Shown here piece after piece: positions 12,800 through 20,410 of a stretch of 34,484 nucleotides of DNA. The notes under the pieces are model-generated. The model saw only the letters and a program-made list of their open reading frames with translations, searched no databases and had not been told where the DNA came from. The DNA comes from a virus. Both the position numbers and the translations under genes were made by a program. The stretch is taken from IMG/VR virus record IMGVR_UViG_3300034356_001095, positions 1 through 34,484 of that record; one strand, given 5' to 3'. How positions within the stretch are numbered: position 1 is the first letter of the stretch; every line of letters starts with the position of its first letter.

Positions 12800-13359
12800 T
12801 AGAATGGGATCTCGTCGTTGTCGATTTCCATGTTGCGAAGGTCTTGCCTCGTCTGCACCACCTTCGATGCTGCCACCTTCGCGTTGTGGTCATTAATCCA
12901 CTTGTCCTGCTGCTCTTCAGATGGCCCTTCCTTGCTATTAGTCGCCGGGCGATTGACTGCCTGTGCTGGTCTGCCCATCGCACCTTCGCCATCGTCATCC
13001 TCGGGAGCGATACCGAGGATGCTCGCCAATGCTCCCCGGCGAGCGTAGGTTGTGGCGCTCATAATTCCTTGTGGATCGTCCTTGAGCGGCGTCACATAGA
13101 AGATGCCACTCACCCATTCGCCCGAGGAATGAGTAAGGACGGTTTCGACAAAGTGACCTTGAGCATCACGCCCTGGAAGCTGAATGACTGCCAGTCCATT
13201 ATTCGTGAGTGGGAGGCGAGCAGCTTCCCAAACTGAGGCAAGATCAGCATACTTGCTCTTGAAAAAGGTGTTGGACACCTCCTTCTTTGCTCCGCCCATC
13301 TGCCCCTGCGCCTTGGAAAGCGCCGCCGCCAACGCCGCGATTGATTCAGACTTGTTCAT
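12799..13359 (-). CDS. erf: ERF-family single-strand annealing recombinase
   Basis: 186 residues from ATG 13359, which overlaps the previous stop and follows a purine-rich GGAAGGCGGGAG. The N-terminal domain carries NTFFKSKYADLASVWEAARLPLTNNGLAVIQ, the signature of phage ERF proteins that anneal complementary single strands, and SATTYARRGALASILGI further on. An acidic, Gln/Lys-rich tail follows and the protein ends DNDEIPF, like the C-terminal tip of bacterial single-strand DNA-binding protein. It would serve recombination-dependent replication with the helicase and primase. Confidence 0.85.
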   Translation of the reverse strand: MNKSESIAALAAALSKAQGQMGGAKKEVSNTFFKSKYADLASVWEAARLPLTNNGLAVIQLPGRDAQGHFVETVLTHSSGEWVSGIFYVTPLKDDPQGIMSATTYARRGALASILGIAPEDDDGEGAMGRPAQAVNRPATNSKEGPSEEQQDKWINDHNAKVAASKVVQTRQDLRNMEIDNDEIPF

Positions 13360-13598
13360 TCTCCCGCCTTCCACCCAATAGTTTTAGCGTTGCCGAGGAT
13401 TGGCGACTTGACCTTTGCTTCTCGCTCTTCCTTTGTGGCGTCCTGCTTGACCATCCACTCGCCGTATGGTGAGTTTGGCGTCTCCACCAAGGTGAGCGAT
13501 AGGAAGAGGGCGTCTGATCCATCCTTCCGAGTGAAGGGCTTAAGTTTTGCTTTGTCGATTAACTTACAATCGATACTCAATGTGATGTTTTTGCTCAT
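13356..13598 (-). CDS. Small protein upstream of ERF, possibly ssDNA-binding
   Basis: 80 residues. NITLSIDCKLIDKAKLKPFTRKDGSDALFLSLTLVETPNSPYGEWMVKQDATKEEREAKVKSPILGNAKTIGWK has the strand pattern and conserved turn (KDGSDALFL-L-L) of short phage proteins that resemble a shortened OB-fold and precede recombinase genes. Single-strand DNA binding is an inference from fold-like pattern and place, not from a known motif. Both ends overlap neighbours as ATGA, giving strict coupling with ERF. Confidence 0.55.
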   Translation of the reverse strand: MSKNITLSIDCKLIDKAKLKPFTRKDGSDALFLSLTLVETPNSPYGEWMVKQDATKEEREAKVKSPILGNAKTIGWKAGE

Positions 13599-13768
13599 AA
13601 GTGTGTGATTTGGTAGGTGATAATGCCGATGATAATTGCTAGCGTGATGCTGAGTTTGACTGTTAGTTTGTCTTCTCGGAGCTTATTCAGCTCCGCCATC
13701 TTCTGATTGTGCTGGCGCTTGACGCGCTCGGCCTCATCGTGAAACCAAGGGTAATATTTCATTTTCAT
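13595..13768 (-). CDS. Small tail-anchored membrane protein with coiled coil
   Basis: 57 residues from ATG 13768; longer frames reach into the neighbour. A charged helix (HDEAERVKRQHNQKMAELNKLREDK, 10-34) with heptad spacing leads to one hydrophobic span (LSITLAIIIGIITYQITHL, 39-57) at the extreme C-terminus. It would sit in the inner membrane with its coil in the cytoplasm. It overlaps both neighbours through TTATGA. Function unknown; exclusion or membrane-tethering roles are possible. Confidence 0.6.
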   Translation of the reverse strand: MKMKYYPWFHDEAERVKRQHNQKMAELNKLREDKLTVKLSITLAIIIGIITYQITHL

Positions 13769-14103
13769 AAGTAGATGCAGAGACCGTTGCATCCGATGAC
13801 AAACCCATTGTCGTTTCGGATTAATTCGCCGGGCGAGAAGGTGTCCTCTCGGTTCAGTTGCGTACATTTTTGAGCAACTAATGCTGAGGCGACATACCAG
13901 ACGCCCTCGGTCGGTGGCGGCATATCCACCAAATCCCCAAGGATGGTGGATGCGATTGGGATGGTGATTCCGTCCACCTCAACGGAGGGAAGGGAGATGC
14001 GCTCAACCATTAGTCGAGCAATAACGCCCGATGGGCTAATAACGATGATTTGCCCTGAAGCGTGGATGTTGATGACGTGTGGGGTAAGGTTGATTAATTT
14101 CAT
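13765..14103 (-). CDS. Conserved phage protein of the NLTPH type
   Basis: 112 residues from ATG 14103. MKLINLTPHVINIH...VISPSGVIARL...STILGDLVDMPPPTEGVWYVASALVAQ...SPGELIRNDNGFVIGCNGL is a pattern I know from small conserved proteins of phages and prophages with unknown function (start NLTPH, then P-SG--AR, and a VSALVA stretch). It is beta-rich and compact. A longer frame starts 6 codons upstream. Gap of 44 bp to the HTH gene upstream. Confidence 0.6.
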   Translation of the reverse strand: MKLINLTPHVINIHASGQIIVISPSGVIARLMVERISLPSVEVDGITIPIASTILGDLVDMPPPTEGVWYVASALVAQKCTQLNREDTFSPGELIRNDNGFVIGCNGLCIYL

Positions 14104-14147
14104 GTGCAAGCAATCTATCACCCCAAATCAGCATGGCAAGAATTTTT

Positions 14148-14465
14148 TTAAATTATTTCATTAGCCTGTAACACTGCGTCTGGTTCTGGCGTAAGTTCTT
14201 CTTCCACAACCACATTTGCCACTGGGAACTTTTTCCAAGGGCCGCGAGGGCCAGTCTGTTTCGAGGACAAATCAACCTCCATCTCAAGGAATTGCTCAAT
14301 GCTCCGTTTCCATCGGCGATTCGGCCTGCTCTTGCTACTCAGCCAATTCGCCACTGTTCCTGGGCTAATCTCCAATACCTCTGCGGTTCGACTCACCGAT
14401 CCACGGATGAGTTTGCCAGATGCGTTGCTTAATTTTGCCCTTAATTTTTCGATTACTTGTGTCAT
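14148..14465 (-). CDS. Helix-turn-helix regulator
   Basis: 105 residues from ATG 14465; an alternative TTG lies at 14489. GSVSRTAEVLEISPGTVANWLSSKSRPNRRW (about 22-52) is a helix-turn-helix of the Cro/C1 or MerR-like XRE type, where ISPGTVANWLSSKSRP would be the recognition helix and following basic loop. The tail is acidic and Pro-rich. It is the only clear transcription-factor-like protein in the window and sits between lysis and early genes. A site with TTCAA / TTGAA arms lies in the 57-bp leader (14466-14522). There is no divergent partner gene as in a lambda-type switch. Confidence 0.7.
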   Translation of the reverse strand: MTQVIEKLRAKLSNASGKLIRGSVSRTAEVLEISPGTVANWLSSKSRPNRRWKRSIEQFLEMEVDLSSKQTGPRGPWKKFPVANVVVEEELTPEPDAVLQANEII

Positions 14466-14522
14466 CCGCCCACCATCACACAAATTCAAAAAAAGTTCAA
14501 CCGAGATTTAATTGAAATATTG

Positions 14523-15158
14523 CTACAATTTCTCGCAAGGCGTTGCTCTGCACAGCATTGTGAGTCCGTTCTGATGCTCAGTTTTGTAGGCGATGTGCCA
14601 GTCTGGATTAGTGATCAAGAACTCATCAATCGCTGGACTTAGCCCAAGCTCAAAGTCAGATTTATCCCATCCAATTTGTTCGCTCAACGAACCTACATCC
14701 CAACCATTCCGAACTGGTTCTCCCACCTCGCCATCGATCTGCGTATCGTGCAGGATGATGGTGTCCGTGTTCAGAGAAAACTTCTCCAACTCCCGGCGGA
14801 GTTGCCCATAGCAATGGAGGGTGTCAATGAAGATCATGTCGTACCGAGTGTTTGGAAGCGTCAGATCGTTCTGATGAAAGAAGTTAAATCCAATCTCAGA
14901 CGCTTCACAATGTCCTGTGACCTCGTTAAGCGCAGACGCTCCGATGTGCGCTATGTCACAGCAATGGAGTATCTTGCCTGCTGACTGATTCATGCTCAGT
15001 CCAGCAATGAATGCCCATGTGCTGACAATCCCTCGGACACCGCATTCAAGGATTGACGAGCATTTTGATGCCTCTGCTGTGAGGAAGATCAGATGCTGAT
15101 CAATGTCTCCGTTGCTCTTGATCGCGGCAGTCAACCGATTAAATACGTTATTTTTCAT
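14523..15158 (-). CDS. SAM-dependent methyltransferase (Methyltransf_24-like)
   Basis: 211 residues. SSILECGVRGIVSTWAFIAGL (34-54) is the SAM-binding loop. RYDMIFIDTLHCYGQLRRELEKFSLNTDTIILHDT is the acidic motif and following helix-strand typical of class I O-methyltransferases that act on sugars or small molecules. DNA-methylase motifs are missing. Such enzymes often travel with glycosyltransferases and may cap a sugar. It follows the 27-residue membrane ORF by 3 bp. Confidence 0.7.
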   Translation of the reverse strand: MKNNVFNRLTAAIKSNGDIDQHLIFLTAEASKCSSILECGVRGIVSTWAFIAGLSMNQSAGKILHCCDIAHIGASALNEVTGHCEASEIGFNFFHQNDLTLPNTRYDMIFIDTLHCYGQLRRELEKFSLNTDTIILHDTQIDGEVGEPVRNGWDVGSLSEQIGWDKSDFELGLSPAIDEFLITNPDWHIAYKTEHQNGLTMLCRATPCEKL

Positions 15159-15161
15159 AAA

Positions 15162-15245
15162 TTATTCTTCCATCGATCCCTTGAGAACTCCAGCGAAAAT
15201 CAGCACAGCGACAAGCCAGATAAGCGCGAATGCGGTCGAGGTCAT
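15162..15245 (-). CDS. 27-residue single-span membrane peptide
   Basis: Read directly: after MTSTAF comes ALIWLVAVLIFAGVL, a membrane-length hydrophobic run, then KGSMEE and stop. Its ATG overlaps the endolysin stop (GTATGA), so it would be translated by the same ribosomes. Its place suggests a lysis accessory or anti-holin-like peptide. Too short for family assignment; it could also be chance, though the hydrophobic span and coupling argue for a gene. Confidence 0.5.
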   Translation of the reverse strand: MTSTAFALIWLVAVLIFAGVLKGSMEE

Positions 15246-15730
15246 ACTGTGAATCGAATCCGAGTCTTAACGCTTGAGAGCTTGCGATGATGCTTCCACA
15301 CGCCACCTCCTTCGCGAGATCCCTCGGCATCCGAGTTGCCCTCAATTGTAGGGATCATTCCAGCAACTGGCGATCCGATTGCGAGTCCAACATGACTGAA
15401 TTTGAAGATCACAATGTCTCCAGCTTTGATGTCATTCACTCCAGGGTTGCGCTTGGTTTGCGTGGATTTATCCTGCTTGAGTGACCAGTTCTCCAAATCC
15501 CATGCCCCAGCAGTGCGCGGACGCTCAAAAGAGTAGCTCTGCTTGGTATCGCTTATCGCCATCCAGATAAGCCAGTCGATGAACGCAGCGCACCACGGCC
15601 AAGATTCCTCGCAGGGCAACCAAGTTGCCGACTTGTAAAAATTCACCCGCTCACCGCAATTTGTGTTGCCAACCTCTTGTACCCCAACCTCTTTCAACGC
15701 TAGTTCAACGAGTCGTTGTGCTAGTCTCAT
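15242..15730 (-). CDS. CHAP-like peptidoglycan amidase/endopeptidase (endolysin)
   Basis: 162 residues, probably cuts host peptidoglycan at the end of infection. SWPWCAAFIDWL (43-54) carries the nucleophile Cys47, AGDIVIFKFSHVGLAIG (103-119) carries His113, and TIEGNSDAEG (128-137) completes the Cys-His-Asn/Glu pattern of CHAP/NlpC-type enzymes. There is no signal peptide, so it should depend on a holin. No separate cell-wall binding domain is present. It overlaps the lipoprotein stop (TTATGA). Confidence 0.8.
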   Translation of the reverse strand: MRLAQRLVELALKEVGVQEVGNTNCGERVNFYKSATWLPCEESWPWCAAFIDWLIWMAISDTKQSYSFERPRTAGAWDLENWSLKQDKSTQTKRNPGVNDIKAGDIVIFKFSHVGLAIGSPVAGMIPTIEGNSDAEGSREGGGVWKHHRKLSSVKTRIRFTV

Positions 15731-16113
15731 AAGCCTTTCTGTTCTGCCGCATGACTAATCGCACTGGCAATTGCATCTGTCACCTGGGACTGTTGCTTTG
15801 AGTTCTGTGGGTTGGCATACGCATACGCCTTCAGTGCCTCTGTAGAGAGTTTATGCAAGCGGTCAGCACTCCATGCATCCGCAATACGCTTGATCGATCC
15901 TGCGGTCACCTGTGGATTCTGCCACAATCCCTGTGCCATCGAATGTCCTAAATCCACCTTGCTCTCAGAAGTGAACGATTGAACAGCAGCGTTGAAAACC
16001 ATCGTTCCAATCTCGGACAGAACTGCTTTGGTGGTGTTGCTCTTCATCCACTCGGTGGAGCAGGAAGAAAGGAGGAAGATGGATGGTAGTAGGAGGAGGG
16101 TTTTTGGGTTCAT
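15727..16113 (-). CDS. Lipoprotein with lipobox (LLSSC), lysis block
   Basis: 128 residues. MNPKTLLLLPSIFLLSSC is a short signal peptide ending in a lipobox with Cys18. The mature part is hydrophilic and helical (ESKVDLGHSMAQGLW..., EALKAYAYANPQN). Placed directly before the endolysin, it could be an outer-membrane spanin-like or other envelope protein, which would mean a Gram-negative-type host; it lacks the Pro-rich tract of many o-spanins, so this is tentative. A 117-bp hairpin-rich region lies upstream. Confidence 0.65.
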   Translation of the reverse strand: MNPKTLLLLPSIFLLSSCSTEWMKSNTTKAVLSEIGTMVFNAAVQSFTSESKVDLGHSMAQGLWQNPQVTAGSIKRIADAWSADRLHKLSTEALKAYAYANPQNSKQQSQVTDAIASAISHAAEQKGL

Positions 16114-16230
16114 ATATACTAAAGTTACTGTGGTTTATGCTCGCGAGCATACTTATGAACAGTTTTCCTGTTTATAGCAATTTCTTAGGGGTTCTAGCAG
16201 GTTTCTGCTATAGATGCAGTCACAGGCGCA
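16114..16230 (-). promoter_or_regulatory. Palindrome-rich intergenic region in the lysis block
   Basis: Between the holin-like and lipoprotein genes lie the perfect 16-bp palindrome TATGCTCGCGAGCATA (16136-16151), a small AACAG-CTGTT hairpin next to it, and TAGCAG-GTTT-CTGCTA. The 117 bp contain no ORF. It is one of the largest gaps between structural-side genes, so it may combine a terminator with a binding site or promoter for the downstream lysis genes. Hexamers matching a strong promoter are not evident. Confidence 0.45.
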
Positions 16231-16470
16231 TTACCCCTCAATTTTAGGGGGTGCAGACGGGTCTGACTGCTTATTTTGGGCAGTCAGAGGCACATTGTCG
16301 CGGATAATCCGCAGAATTACGGTTGCAATTGCACCAACGACAAACACCCGCTCTTTCCACTCTGGCGGGATGATCGTCGCCACCTCACCGAGGGTGTACG
16401 GAGCAGCGGCAAGTGCGGTCAGCAGAGACATAATAATGCTGCCGTATCCAGCAAGAGATTTAGCGTTCAT
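16231..16470 (-). CDS. Holin-like protein with two membrane segments
   Basis: 79 residues from ATG 16470, chosen because AAGGAT precedes it by 8 bases and it overlaps the stop of the gene before. Membrane spans are SIIMSLLTALAAAPYTLG (11-28) and VFVVGAIATVILRII (42-56), followed by a hydrophilic tail. Two spans and small size fit a class II holin that would release the endolysin. A longer frame to 16551 would overlap the neighbouring membrane gene. Confidence 0.65.
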   Translation of the reverse strand: MNAKSLAGYGSIIMSLLTALAAAPYTLGEVATIIPPEWKERVFVVGAIATVILRIIRDNVPLTAQNKQSDPSAPPKIEG

Positions 16471-16747
16471 CGTTAGCATCCTTCTCTTTGTGGGTCTTGT
16501 AGATGCGTTGGCAGATTGAAACAAGCATTGCCACAGAAGACAAAAACCCAACGACGAAAGCGGCAGTGTGGATCATATTGTCAAATTCCTCATGTGTAGA
16601 GGAGATGACAGCAAGTGTTGAGCCAAGAAAGCCAACGCCCCCTCTCCACAAATCTCCAACAATTTCGTTTCTGAGCAAGTGATAATGATCCATTGATTGG
16701 CGGTTTTGAATGGTAGTTTGCTCATGGGGAGAGTGGGTTAAATCCAT
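16460..16747 (-). CDS. Second small membrane protein, holin or anti-holin candidate
   Basis: 95 residues from ATG 16747. Hydrophobic stretches GGVGFLGSTLAVIS and IHTAAFVVGFLSSVAMLVSI are followed by a basic tail (RIYKTHKEKDANDER). It partly overlaps the 79-residue holin-like gene. Two adjacent, overlapping membrane genes before an endolysin commonly form a holin/anti-holin pair. The start is uncertain: frames to 16768 (TTG) and 16693 (ATG) are also possible, and none has a ribosome site. Confidence 0.6.
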   Translation of the reverse strand: MDLTHSPHEQTTIQNRQSMDHYHLLRNEIVGDLWRGGVGFLGSTLAVISSTHEEFDNMIHTAAFVVGFLSSVAMLVSICQRIYKTHKEKDANDER

Positions 16748-16751
16748 TGGG

Positions 16752-17063
16752 CTAAACAGGCGGGACAATCGGAGGCGTTGGGAAGAGCGAGTTAAACTCG
16801 GCGGGTGTCGTGACAGTCACCCCAGCGAGCAGGTCAGCGGTCGCCTGCGCCGCCGCGATTTGTGCGTCGTATGCGCTCTGCTCGCTCACCCGCTGACGCA
16901 GATATTGAGCAATCATCGTCACCCCGTAATCCTCTGCGGTGATGGGGTTTGGCTCGCCTTCGACGAGGGCTTGCCAGCCTCCTGAGCGAGCGAATAAAAG
17001 CGTGGCGGCGTCTCGCTGTTCCTCGGTGAGGAAGGCGACATCGATTGTGATAGTGGTGGACAT
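16752..17063 (-). CDS. Small protein after the tail fibre
   Basis: 103 residues from ATG 17063 (a TTG frame begins at 17087). TITIDVAFLTEEQRDAATLLFARSGGW, then GVTMIAQYLRQRVSEQSAYDAQIAAAQATADLLAGV and a Pro-rich end. Helical and acidic; it looks like a small tail-fibre assembly helper or structural accessory, by position only. No motif recognised. It sits between the fibre and holin-like genes with 4-bp gaps on both sides. Confidence 0.55.
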   Translation of the reverse strand: MSTTITIDVAFLTEEQRDAATLLFARSGGWQALVEGEPNPITAEDYGVTMIAQYLRQRVSEQSAYDAQIAAAQATADLLAGVTVTTPAEFNSLFPTPPIVPPV

Positions 17064-17067
17064 AAAT

Positions 17068-19011
17068 TTAGAGAACTGCGGTAACAATTTTTGCTGATCC
17101 GTTGTACATTACCTTGCATTTTGCGCTTCCTCCCGCATTTACAGTCGATCCAACAACAGGGGTAAGAGCATCAGTCACAACTGCCTCAAAGTAAGTTGTT
17201 TGAGGAAAATTTGAGACAGTGAAAGATCCAAAAACAACTCCTCCTGCAAGAGTGATTGTTCCAGCTGTGTTTACCGCAAATTTTACTACCGAATTTTGAT
17301 AGCAGTGAAAGAGATCGGCAGTTTGAGTCGCGTCCTGAGTCCCAATTGAGAGAACCACCTTTGATGCAGATGCTGTGCGATTAGTGAAGAAAAATGAATG
17401 CGTCGAATCTTGTCCTATTTTAAAGAATGCAATTACATTGTTTAAATCTTGATAATTTCCTGAAAACACATTTTCAGCGCACTTTACATTTTGCATTGTT
17501 GCTGTTCCAACGCAGTAAATATCTCTGATCCTAGGAGAAGCACTTTGCCCGATGTCGTAAGCGTTATCTAGTGATGGGAGGATGTGTCCGCCAAATGTAA
17601 GTGTTCCTCCCACATAGAGTTTTTTCGCTACCGCTAAACCACCCGCAATTGTCACCGCTCCACCATTTGACGCTGAACTTGCGTCAGTTTGTGATGCCAC
17701 CCCGATTCCACCTGTAACTAGCAGTGCGCCAGTTAAAGAGGAAGTGGATGCGGTCGAGTTGGAGAAGGTGTTTACCTGCGTAAACGCCTGCGTCATTTGC
17801 AGTCCCGCCAAAGTCGTCGCCCCGGTCGCATTTGGGAGCGTGATCGTCTGCGAGGTCGTGGACGAGGATGCAAGCGTGGTGATAATTCCCGTGCCGTTGC
17901 CACTCGCCGCGAATCGCAGGCGTTTCGTGTCGTCTGTGCCATCCTGCACATTCACAAATCCCGCGCCTTTTGCCTGAAGGTGTAGACCGATAAGTTCGTC
18001 CGATCCTTGAGCGTAAATATGGACAGGTGAGCCAGTTACGCTCGGCTCAATTGCCAGATAGTTGACGCTGGATGCGACTGGAAGGAGTTCAAATGTGGGA
18101 TTAATGGCTTGATCAAAAAAAGTTATAGAACCTGCAGCTCTTCCCACAAAAGTATTTGCGCGCACATCTCCGCTAAACTCTGCGTTGTCGCCAAAGTAAG
18201 AAAACTGCCCCACATAAAGCGACTTCGCCACCGCCATCCCCCCCGCCGTCTTGAGCGGAGCGGTCGTGGAATTTGTCGCCTCGGTATTGTCGCTGAACGC
18301 GCCCGTGGTGGGCGTAATCGCCGCTAGCGCAATCGTGATCGCTGGGGTGGTGGTCGAGGTTGCCACTGTCCCCGAAACGCCGTTTGCGGTCGTCACGCTT
18401 ACGCTCTGCACTGTCCCTGTTCCCGCGCTGTCCACCGCCCAACTCCCCACGCCTGCGCCGTCGGTTTTGAGGACGTAATTGTTCTCCCCATCGGTCGTGG
18501 GCATTGCGAACGATTTGCTGACTGTGAAAGTCTGCCCAGATGCGACGATCAACGTCCCACTCGCCGCCGTCGGCGTTGTCCCTTCAAGCGTGTAATCGGG
18601 CAGAATCGTGCAGGTGATCGCTGGAAGAGTGGCGATCAAGTTGACTGTGTCGCGGATTGAAAACGCCGCAAAATTGCTCACCGCAGTGACAGTCAATAAC
18701 CACGCTCGCAACTCGGTCGAGTCGAGGAGCAGGGTGAAGGTGTAAACTGTTGTGGTGGTTGAGCCAGTTTGCACCGCCGCGGTCGTCTGACAGAGGTAAT
18801 CGCCTGCCACATCGTTGATCGGTTTGATCCCGCAAATGAACTGCGGAGCGGTCAGTTCAATGACCACTCCAGACCGCACAAATTGCACTGCAAACGCGAT
18901 GGAGTCTGACTGGCCGAGAACCAGATTAGGTTGGCGAGCGATTCCTCCAACAGCACTCGTCCAGAGAAGCAGGTCAAGGTCGTAGTAAAGCGGGATGGTG
19001 ATGGATGCCAT
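17068..19011 (-). CDS. Tail fibre / receptor-binding protein
   Basis: 647 residues. The first 150 residues (LYYDLDLLLWTSAVGG...DSIAFAVQFVRSGVVIEL...FICGIKPIND) resemble the N-terminal baseplate-attachment domain of BppU-type fibres. After LKTDGAGVGSWAV comes a long Ser/Thr/Gly/Ala-rich region with repeated modules (TKSAG-style GGMAVAKSLYVG, GGIGV, GGLAVAKKLYVGGTLTFGG), typical of trimeric fibres. Receptor-binding specificity should lie in the last 150 residues. No chaperone or enzyme domain seen. Confidence 0.75.
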   Translation of the reverse strand: MASITIPLYYDLDLLLWTSAVGGIARQPNLVLGQSDSIAFAVQFVRSGVVIELTAPQFICGIKPINDVAGDYLCQTTAAVQTGSTTTTVYTFTLLLDSTELRAWLLTVTAVSNFAAFSIRDTVNLIATLPAITCTILPDYTLEGTTPTAASGTLIVASGQTFTVSKSFAMPTTDGENNYVLKTDGAGVGSWAVDSAGTGTVQSVSVTTANGVSGTVATSTTTPAITIALAAITPTTGAFSDNTEATNSTTAPLKTAGGMAVAKSLYVGQFSYFGDNAEFSGDVRANTFVGRAAGSITFFDQAINPTFELLPVASSVNYLAIEPSVTGSPVHIYAQGSDELIGLHLQAKGAGFVNVQDGTDDTKRLRFAASGNGTGIITTLASSSTTSQTITLPNATGATTLAGLQMTQAFTQVNTFSNSTASTSSLTGALLVTGGIGVASQTDASSASNGGAVTIAGGLAVAKKLYVGGTLTFGGHILPSLDNAYDIGQSASPRIRDIYCVGTATMQNVKCAENVFSGNYQDLNNVIAFFKIGQDSTHSFFFTNRTASASKVVLSIGTQDATQTADLFHCYQNSVVKFAVNTAGTITLAGGVVFGSFTVSNFPQTTYFEAVVTDALTPVVGSTVNAGGSAKCKVMYNGSAKIVTAVL

Positions 19012-19054
19012 TGGTTATTAGGGTAGAGGAAGTTGCAAAATTATACAACTATCA

Positions 19055-20410
19055 TCAAGGAAGAACCGCAGCCCTTCCAGTAATCGTGCTTTTGACTTCC
19101 TTGGAGATGAAAACTAGCGATCCCCGAGCGTCAAACGAGAGTGATCTAGTGTAAATGTTGTAAATGAATCCCTCGGTTGGATTGCTTTCTGTCGTTCCAA
19201 CTGATCGGTAGAGACTACCAGTCACTCCGAACGTCTGGATTCCAGCAGTGTTCGATGGTGGTCGATCTCGATGCCACTCATCTTGAAACGCTGAATCTGT
19301 AGCTACTCCAGCAATGCCGTCGCTGACGCCTCCCCAAGGGCCAGTTGTGTTGGCGGGAGAACCATCCATTGCTGATCCATACTTTTGACCACCAAGGATG
19401 TATGGGTTCTGAAGGACACCAACATCGTTGATTAGCGTTTCTTCGCTAATGCCAATGAGCATTCCCCGGCAATCGTGCTGGGCAGATCTTGCGTAGATCT
19501 GATTGATTGGCCCACTAGGCGAGGTAAAAACGTAGGCGCTTATCCCAGGAGAATAAAGGCTAAGTCCAGACACCACACGAAGGAATGGTCCGCTCACTCC
19601 AAAACTTTGTAGGTTTCCAATAGCGGTCAGCGGCGCTCTATCCCTGTTCCACTGGTCAACGTATATTCCATTAACAAAACCAGTGGTGATGGCATCAATC
19701 GATCCACCCCAAGGCCCAGTCGCACCATTTGGTCCACTAAGGCTTGATGCATGGCGACAAGTGCCTAGTTCATACTGCGCTGTGTACGCACCGTAACCGC
19801 TCCCTAGCAAGACTTCGGGCGAGATTGATACCAACACTCCACGAAGGTCAAACATCGGCGTCCTGCGAGCCAATCCAAACACTGGGCCACCAGTATATGT
19901 TCCCGTGATAAATGTGCGAAATCCAGTCGCGGAGATTGAGTAAAATCCATCATACGCTCGGACAAATGGAGCAATTACTCCCCTACTCTCATCGCCCTTG
20001 TCAAATCCTGAGACTGCGAATGGTTGTCTAGGATTCCGCTCCCGATGCCACTCATCGACCTGCATTGACTCAAGAGAGAATCCTGTGGGAATATTGCCAT
20101 AGGTAGCGGTCGCCGCATCACTGACGCCCCCCCAAGGGCCGTATGTGCCACCTCCGCCAGTCGCAGTAGTTACGAAACTTGCAAAGTGGCAAGACGCAAG
20201 GGTGTAGGGATTGTCGAACGCCCCTACAACATACTGTCCAGCAAGCGTATCAATGACCATGCCATCTGGCGTTCTGGTCATTTTCAATCCGTTCCCGGCA
20301 ATTGGCGTAATGCTTTTTACGTAGGAGACGAATGCGTTAAGCTTTTCAGCGCCTAATTCAGACGCGATAGGTTTGCCTGACGAAAATACTGGAAGCTTGT
20401 TTTGTGTCAT
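19055..20410 (-). CDS. Tail protein with three tandem ~125-140-residue repeats
   Basis: 451 residues from ATG 20410 (overlapping the previous stop). Three units each contain GPWGG (91, 232, 357), D-E/Q-W-H/N-R-x-R-x-P (119, 252, 377), an SF-x-V-x-G turn and D-x-RG-x-L-V-x-IS (188, 313, 428). The head (residues 1-60, SITPIAGNGLKMTRTPDGMVIDT) is a short attachment-like segment. The repeats are beta-rich and would form a spike-like multi-domain body, probably host-recognition or tail-tip decoration. I do not recognise the unit as a named family. Confidence 0.65.
   Translation of the reverse strand: MTQNKLPVFSSGKPIASELGAEKLNAFVSYVKSITPIAGNGLKMTRTPDGMVIDTLAGQYVVGAFDNPYTLASCHFASFVTTATGGGGTYGPWGGVSDAATATYGNIPTGFSLESMQVDEWHRERNPRQPFAVSGFDKGDESRGVIAPFVRAYDGFYSISATGFRTFITGTYTGGPVFGLARRTPMFDLRGVLVSISPEVLLGSGYGAYTAQYELGTCRHASSLSGPNGATGPWGGSIDAITTGFVNGIYVDQWNRDRAPLTAIGNLQSFGVSGPFLRVVSGLSLYSPGISAYVFTSPSGPINQIYARSAQHDCRGMLIGISEETLINDVGVLQNPYILGGQKYGSAMDGSPANTTGPWGGVSDGIAGVATDSAFQDEWHRDRPPSNTAGIQTFGVTGSLYRSVGTTESNPTEGFIYNIYTRSLSFDARGSLVFISKEVKSTITGRAAVLP

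Noticed and set aside
14148-14465. A lysogeny repressor proving a temperate phage
   Set aside because: There is an HTH but no integrase, attachment site or divergent cro-like gene; temperate life cannot be claimed.
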